DNA of 64,000 bases from Candidatus Accumulibacter cognatus (GCA_013414765.1 CP058708.1:1173553-1237552); one strand, 5' to 3'; shown: positions 44,145-54,640, numbered from the stretch's first letter. Notes: generated by a model not told the origin, from the sequence alone. A program made the numbers and translations.

Positions 44145-45401
44145 TTACTTTTCGGAAAGAGCGGCGACGCCCGGCAGGACCTTGCCTTCCAGGTATTCGA
44201 GCGAAGCGCCTCCGCCGGTCGAGCTGTGCGTGACTTTCTTGTCGGCGCCGTATTTCTTAGCGGCGGTGGCGGTGTCACCGCCGCCAATGACGGTGATCGC
44301 ACCCGCAGCCGTGGCCTGGACGACCGCGTCAGCCATGGCCCGGGTGCCGGCTTCGAACTTCTCGAATTCGAAAACGCCGGCCGGGCCATTCCAGATGATG
44401 GTCTTGGCCTTCAGGATCGCGTCGGTGAAAATCTTCGTCGATTGAGGACCGCAGTCGAGCCCCAACCAGCCGTCGGGAACGCCATCGACATCGTTGGCGG
44501 TGCCGGTGTTGGCGCTGGCGTCAAACTTGTCGGCAATCACGAAGTCGACCGGCAGCAGGATCTCCTTGCCTTTTTCCTTGGCTTTCTTCATCAGGTCCGG
44601 GACCAGCTTGGCGCCCTCCTCGTCGTACAGCGAGTTACCGATCGGCATACCCGAGAGGACTTTCTTGAAGGTGAAGGCCATGCCGCCACCGATGATGATC
44701 TGGTCGGCCTTGTCGAGCAGATTGTTGATCAACTGGATCTTGTCGGCGACCTTGGCGCCGCCGAGGATCGCCAGCAACGGCCGCTGAGGCGTTTCGAGAA
44801 CGGCCGAGAAGGCAGCCAGTTCCTTGTTCATCAGGTAGCCGGCAGCACGATCGGGCAGTTGCACGCCGGTCATCGACGAGTGGTCGCGGTGCGCCGTGCC
44901 AAAGGCATCGTTGATGTAGACGTCGGCGAGCCGGGTCAGCGAAGCGCGGAAGGCCTTGACGTCTTCCGGATTGGCCTTGACCTTGGCAACCGAGCCGTCG
45001 GCGCTGGTGACCGTGCCCTTGCCCTCTTCCTCAAGGTGGAAGCGCAGGTTTTCGAGCAGGATGACTTCGCCGGGCTTGATCGCGGTGCAGGCGGCTTCGA
45101 CTTCCGGCCCGACACAATCGGCCAGAAACTGTACCGGGCGTCCGATCAGACCCGCGAGCGCGGTCGCCACCGGTGCAAGACTGTATGCCGGCACGACCTT
45201 TCCGTCGGGACGACCGAGGTGGGACATGAGAATGACGGCGGCACCGTGGTCCAGCGCATATTTTATCGTCGGCAAAGCTGCCTCGATCCGCTTGGTGTTG
45301 GTGATGGCGCCGGTGGTCTTGTCCTGGGGGACGTTGAAATCGACGCGAATCAGCGCGCGCTTGCCTTCGAGGGCAAGATCTTCGATGAACAGTTTGGACA
45401 T
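44145..45401 (-). CDS. pgk: Phosphoglycerate kinase
   Basis: The protein is 418 aa from ATG at 45401, where homology begins ([23 protein letters not shown]). Family motifs include [50 protein letters not shown] and [11 protein letters not shown]. It transfers phosphate from 1,3-bisphosphoglycerate to ADP. The length and the internal insert ([20 protein letters not shown]) make it somewhat longer than many bacterial forms, about 390 aa. It lies upstream of tpiA on the same strand. Confidence 0.97.
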   Translation of the reverse strand: MSKLFIEDLALEGKRALIRVDFNVPQDKTTGAITNTKRIEAALPTIKYALDHGAAVILMSHLGRPDGKVVPAYSLAPVATALAGLIGRPVQFLADCVGPEVEAACTAIKPGEVILLENLRFHLEEEGKGTVTSADGSVAKVKANPEDVKAFRASLTRLADVYINDAFGTAHRDHSSMTGVQLPDRAAGYLMNKELAAFSAVLETPQRPLLAILGGAKVADKIQLINNLLDKADQIIIGGGMAFTFKKVLSGMPIGNSLYDEEGAKLVPDLMKKAKEKGKEILLPVDFVIADKFDASANTGTANDVDGVPDGWLGLDCGPQSTKIFTDAILKAKTIIWNGPAGVFEFEKFEAGTRAMADAVVQATAAGAITVIGGGDTATAAKKYGADKKVTHSSTGGGASLEYLEGKVLPGVAALSEK

Positions 45402-45710
45402 GATTTCCTCGATAGTGAGAGGGTGTTGAAAAAGGCCGAAATCAGAATGGGATGAAAGCGATGCAGGGACAAAAGCGTCAGGGTGTCGGTCGGTGGAAAG
45501 ATTTGCGAACAGAACACCTTTTCGCCGCTGCGTTGGGCACATGATGCCCCCCTGCGGTCAAGCGTTTCAGACGCGTAGACGAAGTATCCTTGGCGCCGAT
45601 AGCAGAGTCAATCGTCTGTTGTCAAGAGGATTGTGCATCACGTTGTGCATCATTTGGCCGTAGCCGGCAAAGGGTTTCTTGCCAGCTGTCGCGCAGCCAG
45701 ATCGCAGGCT
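45402..45710. other. 309-bp region between pgk and the phospholipase-D-like gene
   Basis: No convincing gene is present. It holds the candidate pgk promoter with direct repeats upstream (45583-45652) and a leader of about 180 bases before the pgk start. No terminator with a clear T run for the upstream gene was found. Confidence 0.5.
45583..45652 (-). promoter_or_regulatory. Candidate pgk promoter with upstream direct repeats
   Basis: On the minus strand TTGACT (45606-45611) and GATACT (45583-45588) are spaced by 17 bases. A second -35-like TTGACA (45620-45625) lies slightly upstream and could pair with TATCGG. Farther up, the plus strand reads TTGTGCATCA twice (45631-45640 and 45643-45652), which could be an activator or repressor site. 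Confidence 0.4.
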
Positions 45711-47306
45711 TCAGTAATAGATCCGGAAAACGCGCTGGATCTGCTCAAACTCGTACAGATACGCTTTCGCCATTTCGCGATTGGTGGCCACGACCGTCAG
45801 GTCATGGGAAAACACCGACGTGTTGTACCAATTGAAACTGCCTTCGATAACCGTCGCTTCGTCGATGATGCAGTACTTGGAGTGGATCGGCGAATAGGGC
45901 ACCGGGTGATCATCCTGTCCATACACCAGGCCGACCGCAATCCCCGCCGTCCGCAGTCCCTGCGCGGCCGGCAGGAGCGGGCGATTCAGCTCATCGTGCA
46001 TCGAACGCTCGACACCCACCTTACCCTGCCGTGCGAGATGCCCGTTGAGCAGGATATGGACATGCACACCGCGGTGTTTGGCGTTGATCAGCGCATCAAT
46101 GACGCTGTCGCCGTGCTCGCCCAGGAGGTTGCCGATCAGGAACAGCGTCAGCTTGATCGAATGCCTGGCGCGGTGAATCTCGGCCAGGATGGCATGATGC
46201 GGGAGGTAATGCTTGCCGTTGAGCAGCGCGTGTCGGCCGTAGGTGTAAAGCAGGTTGAAATGGCTGAGCGGGTCGATGCCATATCGTTGATTGACGCCGC
46301 CACGCTCGCTCTGGAAGATGTTGTCGAGCAGACGACAGACCCCTTTCGAATGAAAGGTCATTCCCGATTCCCAATTCGCCCACCAGCGATCGAAGGTGAT
46401 GTTGAACGAACCCAGGATGCAATCCTCATCGTTGAAGATGACGAACTTGGTATGCATGTCGGGATCGACCTCGATCAGATGATGTTGTGGCGTGCAGAAA
46501 ACGCCCAGCAGTTCGATGCCGGCACGCTTCAGGCGCGAGTAGTTCGGACTGTTGGTGAGCGTCATCTTCCGCCAGTCGACGATGCACTGTACACAGACGC
46601 CGTTTTCACTAGCGTGTACGAGGTGGCGAGTGAAGTCGTAGTCGTCGATGCAGTCGACGCTGACCTTGATGGTGCAGAAGCGATTGGGGTGAGCGTGCTT
46701 GCTGCGAATGACCTTGTCGATGTGATCGTGAATGAAGCGTTTGGGATGGTATGGGTGATATTGCTGGCCCTTGGTGAACTTGGGAATCAGGCGTAATGAT
46801 TCAAAATGGTGGTTGTACCAGTCCACATCGCACTGCAACTGCCAGGCGTTCACCTCATGCGTGCGATAGGGGTTGTTGGTCGCCCATTCCGGGGTGATCC
46901 TGCGATATTGCGGCGACTCCTCGCGCAATTGCTGCCAGTCCATGAAAATGTATTCGAGCTGCGAGGCGATCGAGTGTTCGTCGAGGTGCACCACAAAGGC
47001 CAACTTGATACAGTTGGCCGGCCCGAAGCTACTGGACGAGGGATGGATGTAGAAATCCCGGGTGCGCCGTTTGTGATGGTTCCACTGGATATCGTAGGGA
47101 TCGGTATCGACAATATAGGTTTCGCAAATATTATTATTTCGATAGACCCTCAGGATGACTTTCACATTTACCTGGGTGCCGAAGTACACATCGAAGCTGA
47201 TTTTTCCCCAACGCAAATAAAATTTCTCGTTAAAGTCGTTCACCCGAACGAAAGGCCCTCCCAGGTTGCCATGGATGGGTAGTGCGTATTGCTCTGCTGT
47301 TCTCAT
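45711..47306 (-). CDS. Phospholipase-D-like (PLDc) protein
   Basis: The protein is 531 aa. The first 130 or so residues are beta-rich, with aromatic residues and a carbohydrate-binding-module flavour (FYLRWGKISFDVYFG). Two PLD half-sites follow: MHTKFVIFNDEDCILGSFN near residue 280 and HSKYCIIDEATVIEGSFN near 490. The second is a normal HxKx4D; in the first the Asp position holds Asn. PLD enzymes act on phosphodiesters of lipids or nucleic acids; substrate unknown. It has no signal peptide. It follows the nuclease-like gene by 84 bases with the same orientation, so the two probably function together. Confidence 0.8.
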   Translation of the reverse strand: MRTAEQYALPIHGNLGGPFVRVNDFNEKFYLRWGKISFDVYFGTQVNVKVILRVYRNNNICETYIVDTDPYDIQWNHHKRRTRDFYIHPSSSSFGPANCIKLAFVVHLDEHSIASQLEYIFMDWQQLREESPQYRRITPEWATNNPYRTHEVNAWQLQCDVDWYNHHFESLRLIPKFTKGQQYHPYHPKRFIHDHIDKVIRSKHAHPNRFCTIKVSVDCIDDYDFTRHLVHASENGVCVQCIVDWRKMTLTNSPNYSRLKRAGIELLGVFCTPQHHLIEVDPDMHTKFVIFNDEDCILGSFNITFDRWWANWESGMTFHSKGVCRLLDNIFQSERGGVNQRYGIDPLSHFNLLYTYGRHALLNGKHYLPHHAILAEIHRARHSIKLTLFLIGNLLGEHGDSVIDALINAKHRGVHVHILLNGHLARQGKVGVERSMHDELNRPLLPAAQGLRTAGIAVGLVYGQDDHPVPYSPIHSKYCIIDEATVIEGSFNWYNTSVFSHDLTVVATNREMAKAYLYEFEQIQRVFRIYY

Positions 47307-47390
47307 GATATCGAGACCAAACGGTCTATGCTATTTAATGTGTGCTCGCCAGAATCCGTGATGGGCAAATGAATTTGCCGCACCCGCAGC

Positions 47391-48893
47391 TCATAGAGGC
47401 TCGAATGTTACCAGGTAGCCGAAATGATCGGAGACTCGCCCATAATCCTCATCAGTGAACACGATCTGGCCGGAGATTGCGTGCAAGCGACTCCCTCTGC
47501 GAAGAAACACATAATCGATTCGATGATCGTCTTCCAGCGCACGTTCCCAAGCTGATTCCCTGGCCTCAAAAATCTTGCGGAAAATCTGCGGCGAGTTGGC
47601 CGACAGAAACTGATCTGCATACTCGTTTGAATTGACGACGAATTGATAGCCCCTAGAACCGGCCTTGATGTTGAAATCCCCGCAAAGCATCGTGGCCGTG
47701 AGTTCGCTGCTGTGTTCATCGCTGGCCCACTGCCGCAGATTGTCGAACTGCTCCGCAAATCCGTCCTCCCACCAGCTCAGGTGCGAGGAGAAGACATTCA
47801 GCAAACCGAAATACGGCACCCTGACCTGGGCCATGACGACCTTTCTGGAGTGAATGCTGTAGGGGTCGGAACTCGCCGAGACATATTTCGCAGCATGTTT
47901 CTCGACCGGATATCGGCTGAGAATGGCCACCCCCTCGCGGTAATGCCCAAAGCCCAGATGCGACCAGTCCGTCACCAGGTGATAGGGGGAGACGAGACGT
48001 TCGTTGATGATCCTCGCCGTATTCGTTTCCCAGTCGCCCTCGCCGTCATTCCAGAGTTCCGCCACTTCCTGCAGACAGACGATGTCAACATCGAGGGAAC
48101 CAATCGCCTTGGCGATTTGCGAAAGCTTGTCATCCTGGTTCTCTTCCTGCCGGCAATGCAGGTTCAGGATCAGCACCTTGAGCGGCAGGCGCTGGACTGT
48201 ATAGTTCTTGCCGAAATTGTCGTCCCAGAGGACGCGCTGGCGGGTTTCGCAGGAAAGCCGGTATTGCACCCGCCACGCGTCGTCCACCTTCAGCACGGCA
48301 TTCCAAATCTGGCAGCCGTATTGATTGGGATTTCTCGCATTGCTGAGATACTCCCGGTCCCAGTACTTGCTCAGGTGTCGGCAGTGCGCCTTGTGCGTGC
48401 GCTGCCAATCGTCGGCAGTCCAATGCACCGTAACGCCCTTGGCTTGCAGACTCTTTTCGGTTGCCACGACAATCGGCAGAAAGCATTGGCCATCGGCCAG
48501 ACTATGCTCGTAGCCGACATTCAGAAGCGGGCGCCGATCCGCCACCAGGATTCCTGAATCGGCCTGAATGGCATGGTTCCTGCCGTGATTGTTATCCCAG
48601 TATTCCTTACCCAGAACGCGATAGCGCAAGGCGAACTCGACATTTCCGGGTAGCGGTGCGGCGGTGACCAGGGGGAATGTAGCACGGGCGAACCAGTACT
48701 CCTTGTCCTGATCAATGCGGCTGTGATACGTCGCCGCCAGGGTATGCCAGACCCCGTCTTCACCGGCCCAGACGACATCGACATGCTTGTCGAAAGCGAG
48801 ATTCTCCACCCACATCAGAAACGACAACTCCTGCTCTGCCGTTTTTCTGCCGATTACGTTTTTTGCAAATAGAAGATTGATTTTATTCATCAT
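47391..48893 (-). CDS. Two CBM21-like domains fused to an endonuclease/exonuclease/phosphatase domain
   Basis: The protein is 500 aa. Two repeats resembling starch-binding CBM21 modules occupy about 1-115 and 120-245: the first has MWVENLAFDKHVDVVW and YWDNNHGRNH, the second VTVHWTADDW and LWDDNFGKNYTV. The EEP domain (about 250-500) has LILNLHC, VCLQEV, CGDFNI, RIDYVF and VSDHFG, with Asn, Glu, Asp and His active-site residues in place. EEP enzymes cut phosphodiester or phosphate esters in nucleic acids, lipids or sugars. The pairing with glycan-binding modules suggests action at a glycogen-like or polysaccharide surface; this is inference. Confidence 0.82.
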   Translation of the reverse strand: MMNKINLLFAKNVIGRKTAEQELSFLMWVENLAFDKHVDVVWAGEDGVWHTLAATYHSRIDQDKEYWFARATFPLVTAAPLPGNVEFALRYRVLGKEYWDNNHGRNHAIQADSGILVADRRPLLNVGYEHSLADGQCFLPIVVATEKSLQAKGVTVHWTADDWQRTHKAHCRHLSKYWDREYLSNARNPNQYGCQIWNAVLKVDDAWRVQYRLSCETRQRVLWDDNFGKNYTVQRLPLKVLILNLHCRQEENQDDKLSQIAKAIGSLDVDIVCLQEVAELWNDGEGDWETNTARIINERLVSPYHLVTDWSHLGFGHYREGVAILSRYPVEKHAAKYVSASSDPYSIHSRKVVMAQVRVPYFGLLNVFSSHLSWWEDGFAEQFDNLRQWASDEHSSELTATMLCGDFNIKAGSRGYQFVVNSNEYADQFLSANSPQIFRKIFEARESAWERALEDDHRIDYVFLRRGSRLHAISGQIVFTDEDYGRVSDHFGYLVTFEPL

Positions 48894-49067
48894 TCACCAA
48901 ATGAGCGCGCCGCTACCGGAGGTCCATCGGCACTCTAAGCAAAAGAAGGCGTCCATCAGCGCCGAAATAGCGGGAGGCCGCCGCAAGCATCGACGCCGAC
49001 CCGGTGACGCGAGTGTCTGGCGATTCGAACGCACGACGCAAAGTATCTCCCGAGCGCTGCTGCCTCG

Positions 49068-50825
49068 TCAAATCGGCAGCGCCGGCGTCTGCGCGGCCGC
49101 CTTGGCTACCAGCAGGTCTTCCATGACCAGGTACTGCAGGTCGCAACCGAAGAACATGTTCAGCGCGTCGGTCGGCGAACAGATCATCGCTTCGCCACGA
49201 CGATTGAGCGAGGTATTGAGAACGACGCCGTTACCGGTCAGTCTTTCCAATTCGACCATCAGGTCGTAGTAGCGCGGGTTGAATTCGCGCCGCAGTACCT
49301 GCGCACGCGAACTGCCGTCTTCGTGCACGACTTCGGGGACGCGTTCCTTCCAGCCTTTCGCCACTTCGAAGGTGAAAGTCATGAATGGCGCCGGATGGGC
49401 ACTACCGAGCATCTGCGGGCCGACACGGTCGAGCATGCTCGGGCAGAACGGGCGCCAGCGCTCACGGAACTTGATCTGCGCGTTGATCCGGTCGGCAACA
49501 CCGGGGGCACTCGGGCAACCGAGGATCGAACGGCCGCCCAGGGCGCGCGGGCCGAATTCCATTCGACCCTGGAACCACGCCACCGGCTGGCCTTCGGCAA
49601 GCAGCCGGGCGATGCACTGAGGCACATCGTCGAGCCGCTGCCATGACGGGCGCGCCGGATGTCGGGCACAGGCGGCAATGACGTCTTCGTTGCTGTACGC
49701 CGGGCCAAGGTAGACATGTTCCATTTTTTCGACCGGGACACCGCGCGCCACCGACACGTAGGCGGCTGCGCCGACGGCCGTTCCGGCATCGCCGGAAGCC
49801 GGCTGGACGAAGAGTTCGCGCACCTCCGGGAGGGCGATGATCTTCTGGTTGAGCTTGACGTTGAGCGCGCCACCACCCGAAAAAGCGAGCCGGCCGGTCT
49901 CGCGTAGAATGTCGCCTAGGTAATGTTCGATCATCTGCAGCGACAGATCCTCGAAGAGTTTCTGCATGCTTGCCGCGTAGTGGATGTAAGGATCGTCGGC
50001 GATGTCTCCCGCACGCCGGGGACCAAGCCAGTCGACCAGCTTTGGAGAAAAATAGTAGCCCTTGCCGTTCTCCTTGTAGCGGCGGACACCGATCACGTTG
50101 GCGTAGTCGGTGTTGATTTTCAGTTCGCCGTTCTCGAACTTTGCCAGACGCGAGAAATCGTAGCGGTCCGGATCGCCGTAAGGCGCCATTCCCATCACCT
50201 TGTACTCGCCGTCGAGCATTTCAAAGCCCAGATACTCGGTCAGGGCGCCATACAGCCCCCCCAGCGAATCGGGGTCGTAGAATTCCTTGATCTTGTGAAT
50301 TTTGCCGTTCTCGCCGTAGCCGAAAAAGGTGGTGGCATATTCACCCTTGCCGTCGATGCCGAGAACCGCGGTTTTCTCCCTGAATCCAGAGCAATGGTAG
50401 GCACTCGCCGCATGCGCCAGATGATGCTCGACCGGCACGACCTCGACCTTCTTGAGATCGAAACCGAGTTGCAGCAGGCACCACTCGATACGTCGGCGGT
50501 AACGGAAAAATCGTCGGTTGCCGGTCAGAATGGCGTCTAGCGCCCGCTCGGGAGCGTACCAGTAGCGTTTTGCATAGTGCCAGCGCGCCGGTTCGGCGAG
50601 GCTGATCGGGGCAAACGGAATGGCCACCGCATCGACCTCGGCAGGCGTGATGCCGGCAAACTCCAGACAGAATTTCGCGGCCTCGTAAGGCATGCGGTTC
50701 TTGGCGTGCTTGTCGCGAACGAAGCGTTCCTCCTCTGCCGCCGCGACGAGTTTTCCGTCAATATAGAGCGCCGCCGAAGGATCGTGGGTCAGCGCGCCAG
50801 ATAGTCCGAGTAGAGTCAGTGCCAA
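49068..50825 (-). CDS. NodU/CmcH-type carbamoyltransferase
   Basis: The protein is 585 aa, normal for the family. The N-terminal Kae1-like part starts TLLGLSGALTHDPSAAL and has EEERFVRDKH, VEHHLAHAASAYHCSGF (the metal-binding His residues, here cited as HHLAHA) and LGIDGKGEYATT. The C-terminal part has MEFGPRALGGRSIL and NTSLNRRGEAMICSP. These enzymes transfer carbamoyl from carbamoyl phosphate to a hydroxyl on sugars or antibiotics. The acyltransferase gene 137 bases upstream runs the same way, so the target could be a surface glycolipid or polysaccharide; acceptor unknown. Confidence 0.9.
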   Translation of the reverse strand: MALTLLGLSGALTHDPSAALYIDGKLVAAAEEERFVRDKHAKNRMPYEAAKFCLEFAGITPAEVDAVAIPFAPISLAEPARWHYAKRYWYAPERALDAILTGNRRFFRYRRRIEWCLLQLGFDLKKVEVVPVEHHLAHAASAYHCSGFREKTAVLGIDGKGEYATTFFGYGENGKIHKIKEFYDPDSLGGLYGALTEYLGFEMLDGEYKVMGMAPYGDPDRYDFSRLAKFENGELKINTDYANVIGVRRYKENGKGYYFSPKLVDWLGPRRAGDIADDPYIHYAASMQKLFEDLSLQMIEHYLGDILRETGRLAFSGGGALNVKLNQKIIALPEVRELFVQPASGDAGTAVGAAAYVSVARGVPVEKMEHVYLGPAYSNEDVIAACARHPARPSWQRLDDVPQCIARLLAEGQPVAWFQGRMEFGPRALGGRSILGCPSAPGVADRINAQIKFRERWRPFCPSMLDRVGPQMLGSAHPAPFMTFTFEVAKGWKERVPEVVHEDGSSRAQVLRREFNPRYYDLMVELERLTGNGVVLNTSLNRRGEAMICSPTDALNMFFGCDLQYLVMEDLLVAKAAAQTPALPI

Positions 50826-50962
50826 GGTCGAAGTCTCAGAAGATCAGGGGTGCGGCCCGCACAGCAGTGCTTGCCGGCCGACGAAAGCGGTGAGTATACC
50901 TGCGCCGGCGTCCATTCGCCCGACGCAGAAAGCAGGCCGGGCGGGCGCGGAAGGGAAGGTGA

Positions 50963-51838
50963 TCAATAAGGGCGCGGATCGCCCGGAGGACGAGTCTTGA
51001 AACGGCGATGTACCCAATAGTACTGCTCGGGCATGCTTCGTACGGCAGCCTCGATCCAGGTGTTCATGCGGCGGGTATCGGCCTCGACATCGGCGGAAGG
51101 GAAATCCTGCCATGGCTCGCCGACTGTCACCGCATAGCCCTCACCACCGGGCAGCAGACGGGTCACGCAGGGAATGACGACAGCACCTGCGAGCCGTGCC
51201 AGCCGCGACAAACCGGGAACGGTTGCCGTCTGCACGCCAAAGAAGGGGACAAAGATCGAATCCCGCTTACCGAAATCCATGTCCGGCAGGTAGTACAGTG
51301 GCCGCCCGGCCTTCATTGCCCGCACGCTGGCACGGACGCTTTCCTGGCGTGAGAGAAGCAACTGGTCACCAAAACGTTGGCGGCCACGCAGCAGCAGGCG
51401 GTCGAAAACGGGGTTGGACTGGACGGCGTAAATGCTCGCGGAGTTGAAGCGCATGGCGATCGCCACGCCGCCAGCGTCTAGCCCGACGAAGTGCGGCGCC
51501 AGCAGCAGTACCGGACGTCCAGCATCGAGCAATGCCCGCATCCGTTCCTCGCCCTCTAACCGGATCATGCGCGACAGTCGCTGTCGGCTCGCCCACCAGA
51601 GCAGCGTACGTTCCAGCACGCTGCGCGTCAGGACCTTGAAATGCGCCTTTGCCAATTGCCGGCGCTGGTGTGCATCGAGGTGTGGAAAGCACAGGCCAAG
51701 ATTCACCAGCACAATGTGTCGGCGCCGTCTAGCCAGGGAGAAAATCAGGCTGCCCAGCGCATTGCCCAGACGCGCCAGTACCGGCAGCGGCAGGAAGTGC
51801 AGGAACCACACGGCAGCGACCAGCAGACGGCTCAACAT
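50963..51838 (-). CDS. LpxL/HtrB-like lysophospholipid or lipid A acyltransferase
   Basis: The protein is 291 aa from ATG at 51838; this gives the usual family length, whereas the frame upstream extends another 74 codons without homology. A membrane anchor (LVAAVWFLHFLPLPVLARL) is followed by the catalytic motif APHFVGLD (HX4D) near residue 125, then YYLPDMDFGKRDSIFVPFFG and PEQYYWVHRRFKTRP. LpxL-type enzymes add secondary acyl chains to lipid A; the C-terminal pattern fits. Precise acceptor is not certain. Confidence 0.88.
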   Translation of the reverse strand: MLSRLLVAAVWFLHFLPLPVLARLGNALGSLIFSLARRRRHIVLVNLGLCFPHLDAHQRRQLAKAHFKVLTRSVLERTLLWWASRQRLSRMIRLEGEERMRALLDAGRPVLLLAPHFVGLDAGGVAIAMRFNSASIYAVQSNPVFDRLLLRGRQRFGDQLLLSRQESVRASVRAMKAGRPLYYLPDMDFGKRDSIFVPFFGVQTATVPGLSRLARLAGAVVIPCVTRLLPGGEGYAVTVGEPWQDFPSADVEADTRRMNTWIEAAVRSMPEQYYWVHRRFKTRPPGDPRPY

Positions 51839-52026
51839 CGTCTCGGGCCCGCGCGGCCGGCGCAGTCGGAAATAGCGAGAAAAAAGACTTGATCGAGGAT
51901 GTTCATGCCGTGATGGATCAGGCAACAGTGGAGAATCAGCCGCACAGGACGCGTCGGTGCGGTATTGTACGTTCATCGACACGATGGTCAGGAGCTTTTC
52001 AGGGGCCATGCCGGCAGGTGTCTCGA

Positions 52027-52212
52027 ATGGAGGTCTGCCCTGATTCTGATCAGACAGCAAGTCCCAGGTCGTTCGGCGTATCCATCACGATTGGCGTTGG
52101 CATCGCGACGTTCGGTATCATTCTGCTTGTGTTCGCCGTTGCCGGTGCGGTTCCCTATTTGCTTCTGTTCCGGTCGCTGCCGGTATCTACTGATCAAGCC
52201 GGTGCGTCATGA
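52027..52212 (+). CDS. Possible small single-pass membrane protein
   Basis: The frame is 61 aa from ATG at 52027, with a hydrophobic segment [21 protein letters not shown] and a short charged N-terminus. Its stop overlaps an ATG (ATGA at 52209) in the frame of the next gene, hyi, although hyi more likely starts at 52239. No family is recognised. The frame could be chance; the clear membrane segment and position favour a real small gene. Confidence 0.35.
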   Translation: MEVCPDSDQTASPRSFGVSITIGVGIATFGIILLVFAVAGAVPYLLLFRSLPVSTDQAGAS

Positions 52213-52238
52213 CCCAACCTTGTCAAAGGAAAGCCGGA

Positions 52239-53024
52239 ATGCCCCGCTTTGCCGCCAACCTGAGCTTCATGTACCAGGACTTGCCGTTTCTTGAACGCTT
52301 TGCCGCCGCTGCCGTGGATGGCTTCGAAGGCGTCGAATACCTGTTTCCCTATGACTACCCGGCGGAAGAGATCGCCACCCGACTGCAGGCGCATGGCCTA
52401 CAACAGGCCTTGTTCAACCTGCCACCGGGCGACTGGTCGGCCGGCGAACGCGGCATTGCCTGCCTGCCCGGCCGCCATGTCGAATTCGCCGCGGGCGTCG
52501 AGCAGGCGTTGCACTATGCGCGGGTGCTCGGCAACGAACGCCTTCACGTGATGGCCGGCATCCCCAAGTCGGGAATGAGCAGGGCAGCCTGCCGCGATAC
52601 CTACCTCCGCAATTTGCGCCTCGCCTGCGCGCTGGCCGCCGCCGAAGGCCGGACGATACTGATCGAGCCGATCAATACGCGTGATATGCCCGGCTATTTC
52701 CTGAATCGGCAGGACGAGGCACACGCCATTGTCGCTGCGGTCGGCGCCGACAATCTCAAGGTGCAGATGGACTTCTATCATCTGCAGATCGTCGAGGGCG
52801 ACATCGCCATGAAGTATCGCCAGTACCGGGCGGGTATCGGCCACCTGCAGATCGCGGGCGTCCCCGAGCGCAACGAACCCGACAGTGGCGAAGTCAATTA
52901 CCCCTATCTGTTCGAAATGCTCGACGCCAGTGGCTACGACGGCTGGGTCGGCTGCGAGTACCACCCGCGCGCCGACACCTCCGCCGGCCTGGGCTGGCTG
53001 CGCGCCTGGCGCAAACGGCCTTGA
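52239..53024 (+). CDS. hyi: Hydroxypyruvate isomerase (Hyi)
   Basis: The protein is 261 aa from ATG at 52239 with AAGGA upstream; an ATG at 52209 would add 10 residues. The TIM-barrel isomerase family motifs are present: [75 protein letters not shown] and GCEYHPR. It interconverts hydroxypyruvate and tartronate semialdehyde in glyoxylate/glycerate metabolism. No glyoxylate carboligase gene is nearby. Confidence 0.9.
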   Translation: MPRFAANLSFMYQDLPFLERFAAAAVDGFEGVEYLFPYDYPAEEIATRLQAHGLQQALFNLPPGDWSAGERGIACLPGRHVEFAAGVEQALHYARVLGNERLHVMAGIPKSGMSRAACRDTYLRNLRLACALAAAEGRTILIEPINTRDMPGYFLNRQDEAHAIVAAVGADNLKVQMDFYHLQIVEGDIAMKYRQYRAGIGHLQIAGVPERNEPDSGEVNYPYLFEMLDASGYDGWVGCEYHPRADTSAGLGWLRAWRKRP

Positions 53025-53288
53025 TCCGCAAGACGCTGCCGCAGGTGAACCCAGTGCTGCCGGGAAAAGCCACCCGCCGGCATGGCTGCGGACGATGGCC
53101 TTGGGTGATCGCCGAGGCGTCGGGCAGTAGCCGAAACTGACGACGAAAGCCGAGAGGGCGCCTGATTTGCGATAGAATCACCTCCTCATCGTCGACCGGC
53201 GCAGTTGGGGCGCTGGCATCTGACGCCCCGATCGACGGATTTCTTATTCCTTCCGGGCATCCGAGAATAACACTCCAGGAAAACCAAG

Positions 53289-54143
53289 ATGACGGCAACA
53301 ATCCTCGACGGCAACGCGCTGGCGAAAAAACTGCGCGCCGATTTCAAGACGCGTGCCGAAGCGCTCCTGGCCAGCCACGGCACCCGCCCTGGCCTGGCGG
53401 TGATTCTGGTCGGAGAGGACGCCGCTTCCCAGGTCTATGTGCGCAACAAGGTGAATGCCTGTGCACAGGCCGGTTTCCACTCGGAAAAGATCCTATATGC
53501 GCCCGACGTCGAGCCGCAACGGGTCTTCTCCAGGATCGCCGAACTCAATGCCGACCCGAAGATACACGGCATCCTCGTGCAGTTGCCATTGCCGAAGCAC
53601 TTCGACAGCGACGCGGTGCTCAAGGCGATCTGCCCCGGCAAGGATGTCGATGGTTTTCACGCCGAGAACGTCGGCGCGCTGATGCAGGGTCACCCTCGCT
53701 TCATCCCCTGTACGCCCTATGGCGTAATGAAGTTCCTTGCCGAGGCAGGCATTGATCTCAAGGGCAAGGAAGCGGTAATCCTCGGACGCTCGAACATCGT
53801 CGGCAAACCGATGGCAATGTTGCTGATGCAGGCCAGCGCAACGGTCACCATCTGTCATTCGCAGACCCGCGACCTGGCCTTTCACACGCGCCGCGCCGAC
53901 ATCCTTGTCGCCGCGCTCGGCAAGCCGCGTTTCGTCACCGCAGGGATGGTCAAACCGGGCGCGGTGGTCATCGACGTCGGAATCAACCGCCTGCCTGACG
54001 GCAAACTTTGCGGCGACGTCGATTTTGCAGCGGTCAGCGAAGTCGCCTCGGCAATCACGCCGGTGCCTGGCGGCGTCGGGCCGATGACCATCACCATGCT
54101 GCTCGCCAACACCCTTGAAGCCGCCGAAAGGGAAGCACGCTGA
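53289..54143 (+). CDS. folD: Bifunctional methylenetetrahydrofolate dehydrogenase/cyclohydrolase
   Basis: The protein is 284 aa and full length. Motifs include [17 protein letters not shown] with the catalytic Lys, [40 protein letters not shown] and [16 protein letters not shown]. It makes 10-formyl-tetrahydrofolate, which feeds purine synthesis. That fits its overlap with purE (TGATG) and the following purK. Confidence 0.97.
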   Translation: MTATILDGNALAKKLRADFKTRAEALLASHGTRPGLAVILVGEDAASQVYVRNKVNACAQAGFHSEKILYAPDVEPQRVFSRIAELNADPKIHGILVQLPLPKHFDSDAVLKAICPGKDVDGFHAENVGALMQGHPRFIPCTPYGVMKFLAEAGIDLKGKEAVILGRSNIVGKPMAMLLMQASATVTICHSQTRDLAFHTRRADILVAALGKPRFVTAGMVKPGAVVIDVGINRLPDGKLCGDVDFAAVSEVASAITPVPGGVGPMTITMLLANTLEAAEREAR

Positions 54144-54640
54144 TGGCGCAACGCGAACCGCTGGTCGGCGTGGTCATGGGCTCCGATTCCGACTGGCCGA
54201 CCATGCAGGCGGCGGCGGTGATGCTCAAGGAGTTTGGCGTGCCCTTCGAGGCGCGCGTCGTTTCGGCGCATCGCACCCCGGATCTGCTGTTCGAATACGC
54301 GGCCGCGGCCGGCCAGCGTGGACTGAAAGCCATTATCGCCGGCGCCGGCGGCGCCGCCCATTTGCCGGGAATGCTGGCGGCCAAGACCACCGTGCCGGTA
54401 CTCGGCGTGCCGGTGCAATCGAAAGCCCTGTCCGGTCAGGATTCGCTGCTCTCGATCGTACAGATGCCGAAGGGGATTCCGGTGGCCACTTTCGCCATTG
54501 GCGAAGCCGGCGCTGCCAATGCCGCCCTGTTCGCCGTCGCCATGCTGGCCACCGGCGATCCGGCACTCGCCGGGCGCCTCGGCGACTTTCGTCGTGCACA
54601 GGCCGAGAAGGTGATGGCCATGAAGCTGCCGGAGGTGTGA
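54143..54640 (+). CDS. purE: 5-(carboxyamino)imidazole ribonucleotide mutase
   Basis: The protein is 165 aa with [35 protein letters not shown] and [17 protein letters not shown], all class I PurE motifs. It works with PurK to carboxylate AIR in purine synthesis. The start overlaps the folD stop by one base, and purK starts 47 bases on. Confidence 0.97.
   Translation: MAQREPLVGVVMGSDSDWPTMQAAAVMLKEFGVPFEARVVSAHRTPDLLFEYAAAAGQRGLKAIIAGAGGAAHLPGMLAAKTTVPVLGVPVQSKALSGQDSLLSIVQMPKGIPVATFAIGEAGAANAALFAVAMLATGDPALAGRLGDFRRAQAEKVMAMKLPEV

Noticed and set aside
44226-45455. 409-codon plus-strand frame opposite pgk
   Set aside because: pgk on the minus strand is unmistakable, and the antisense translation has no family features.
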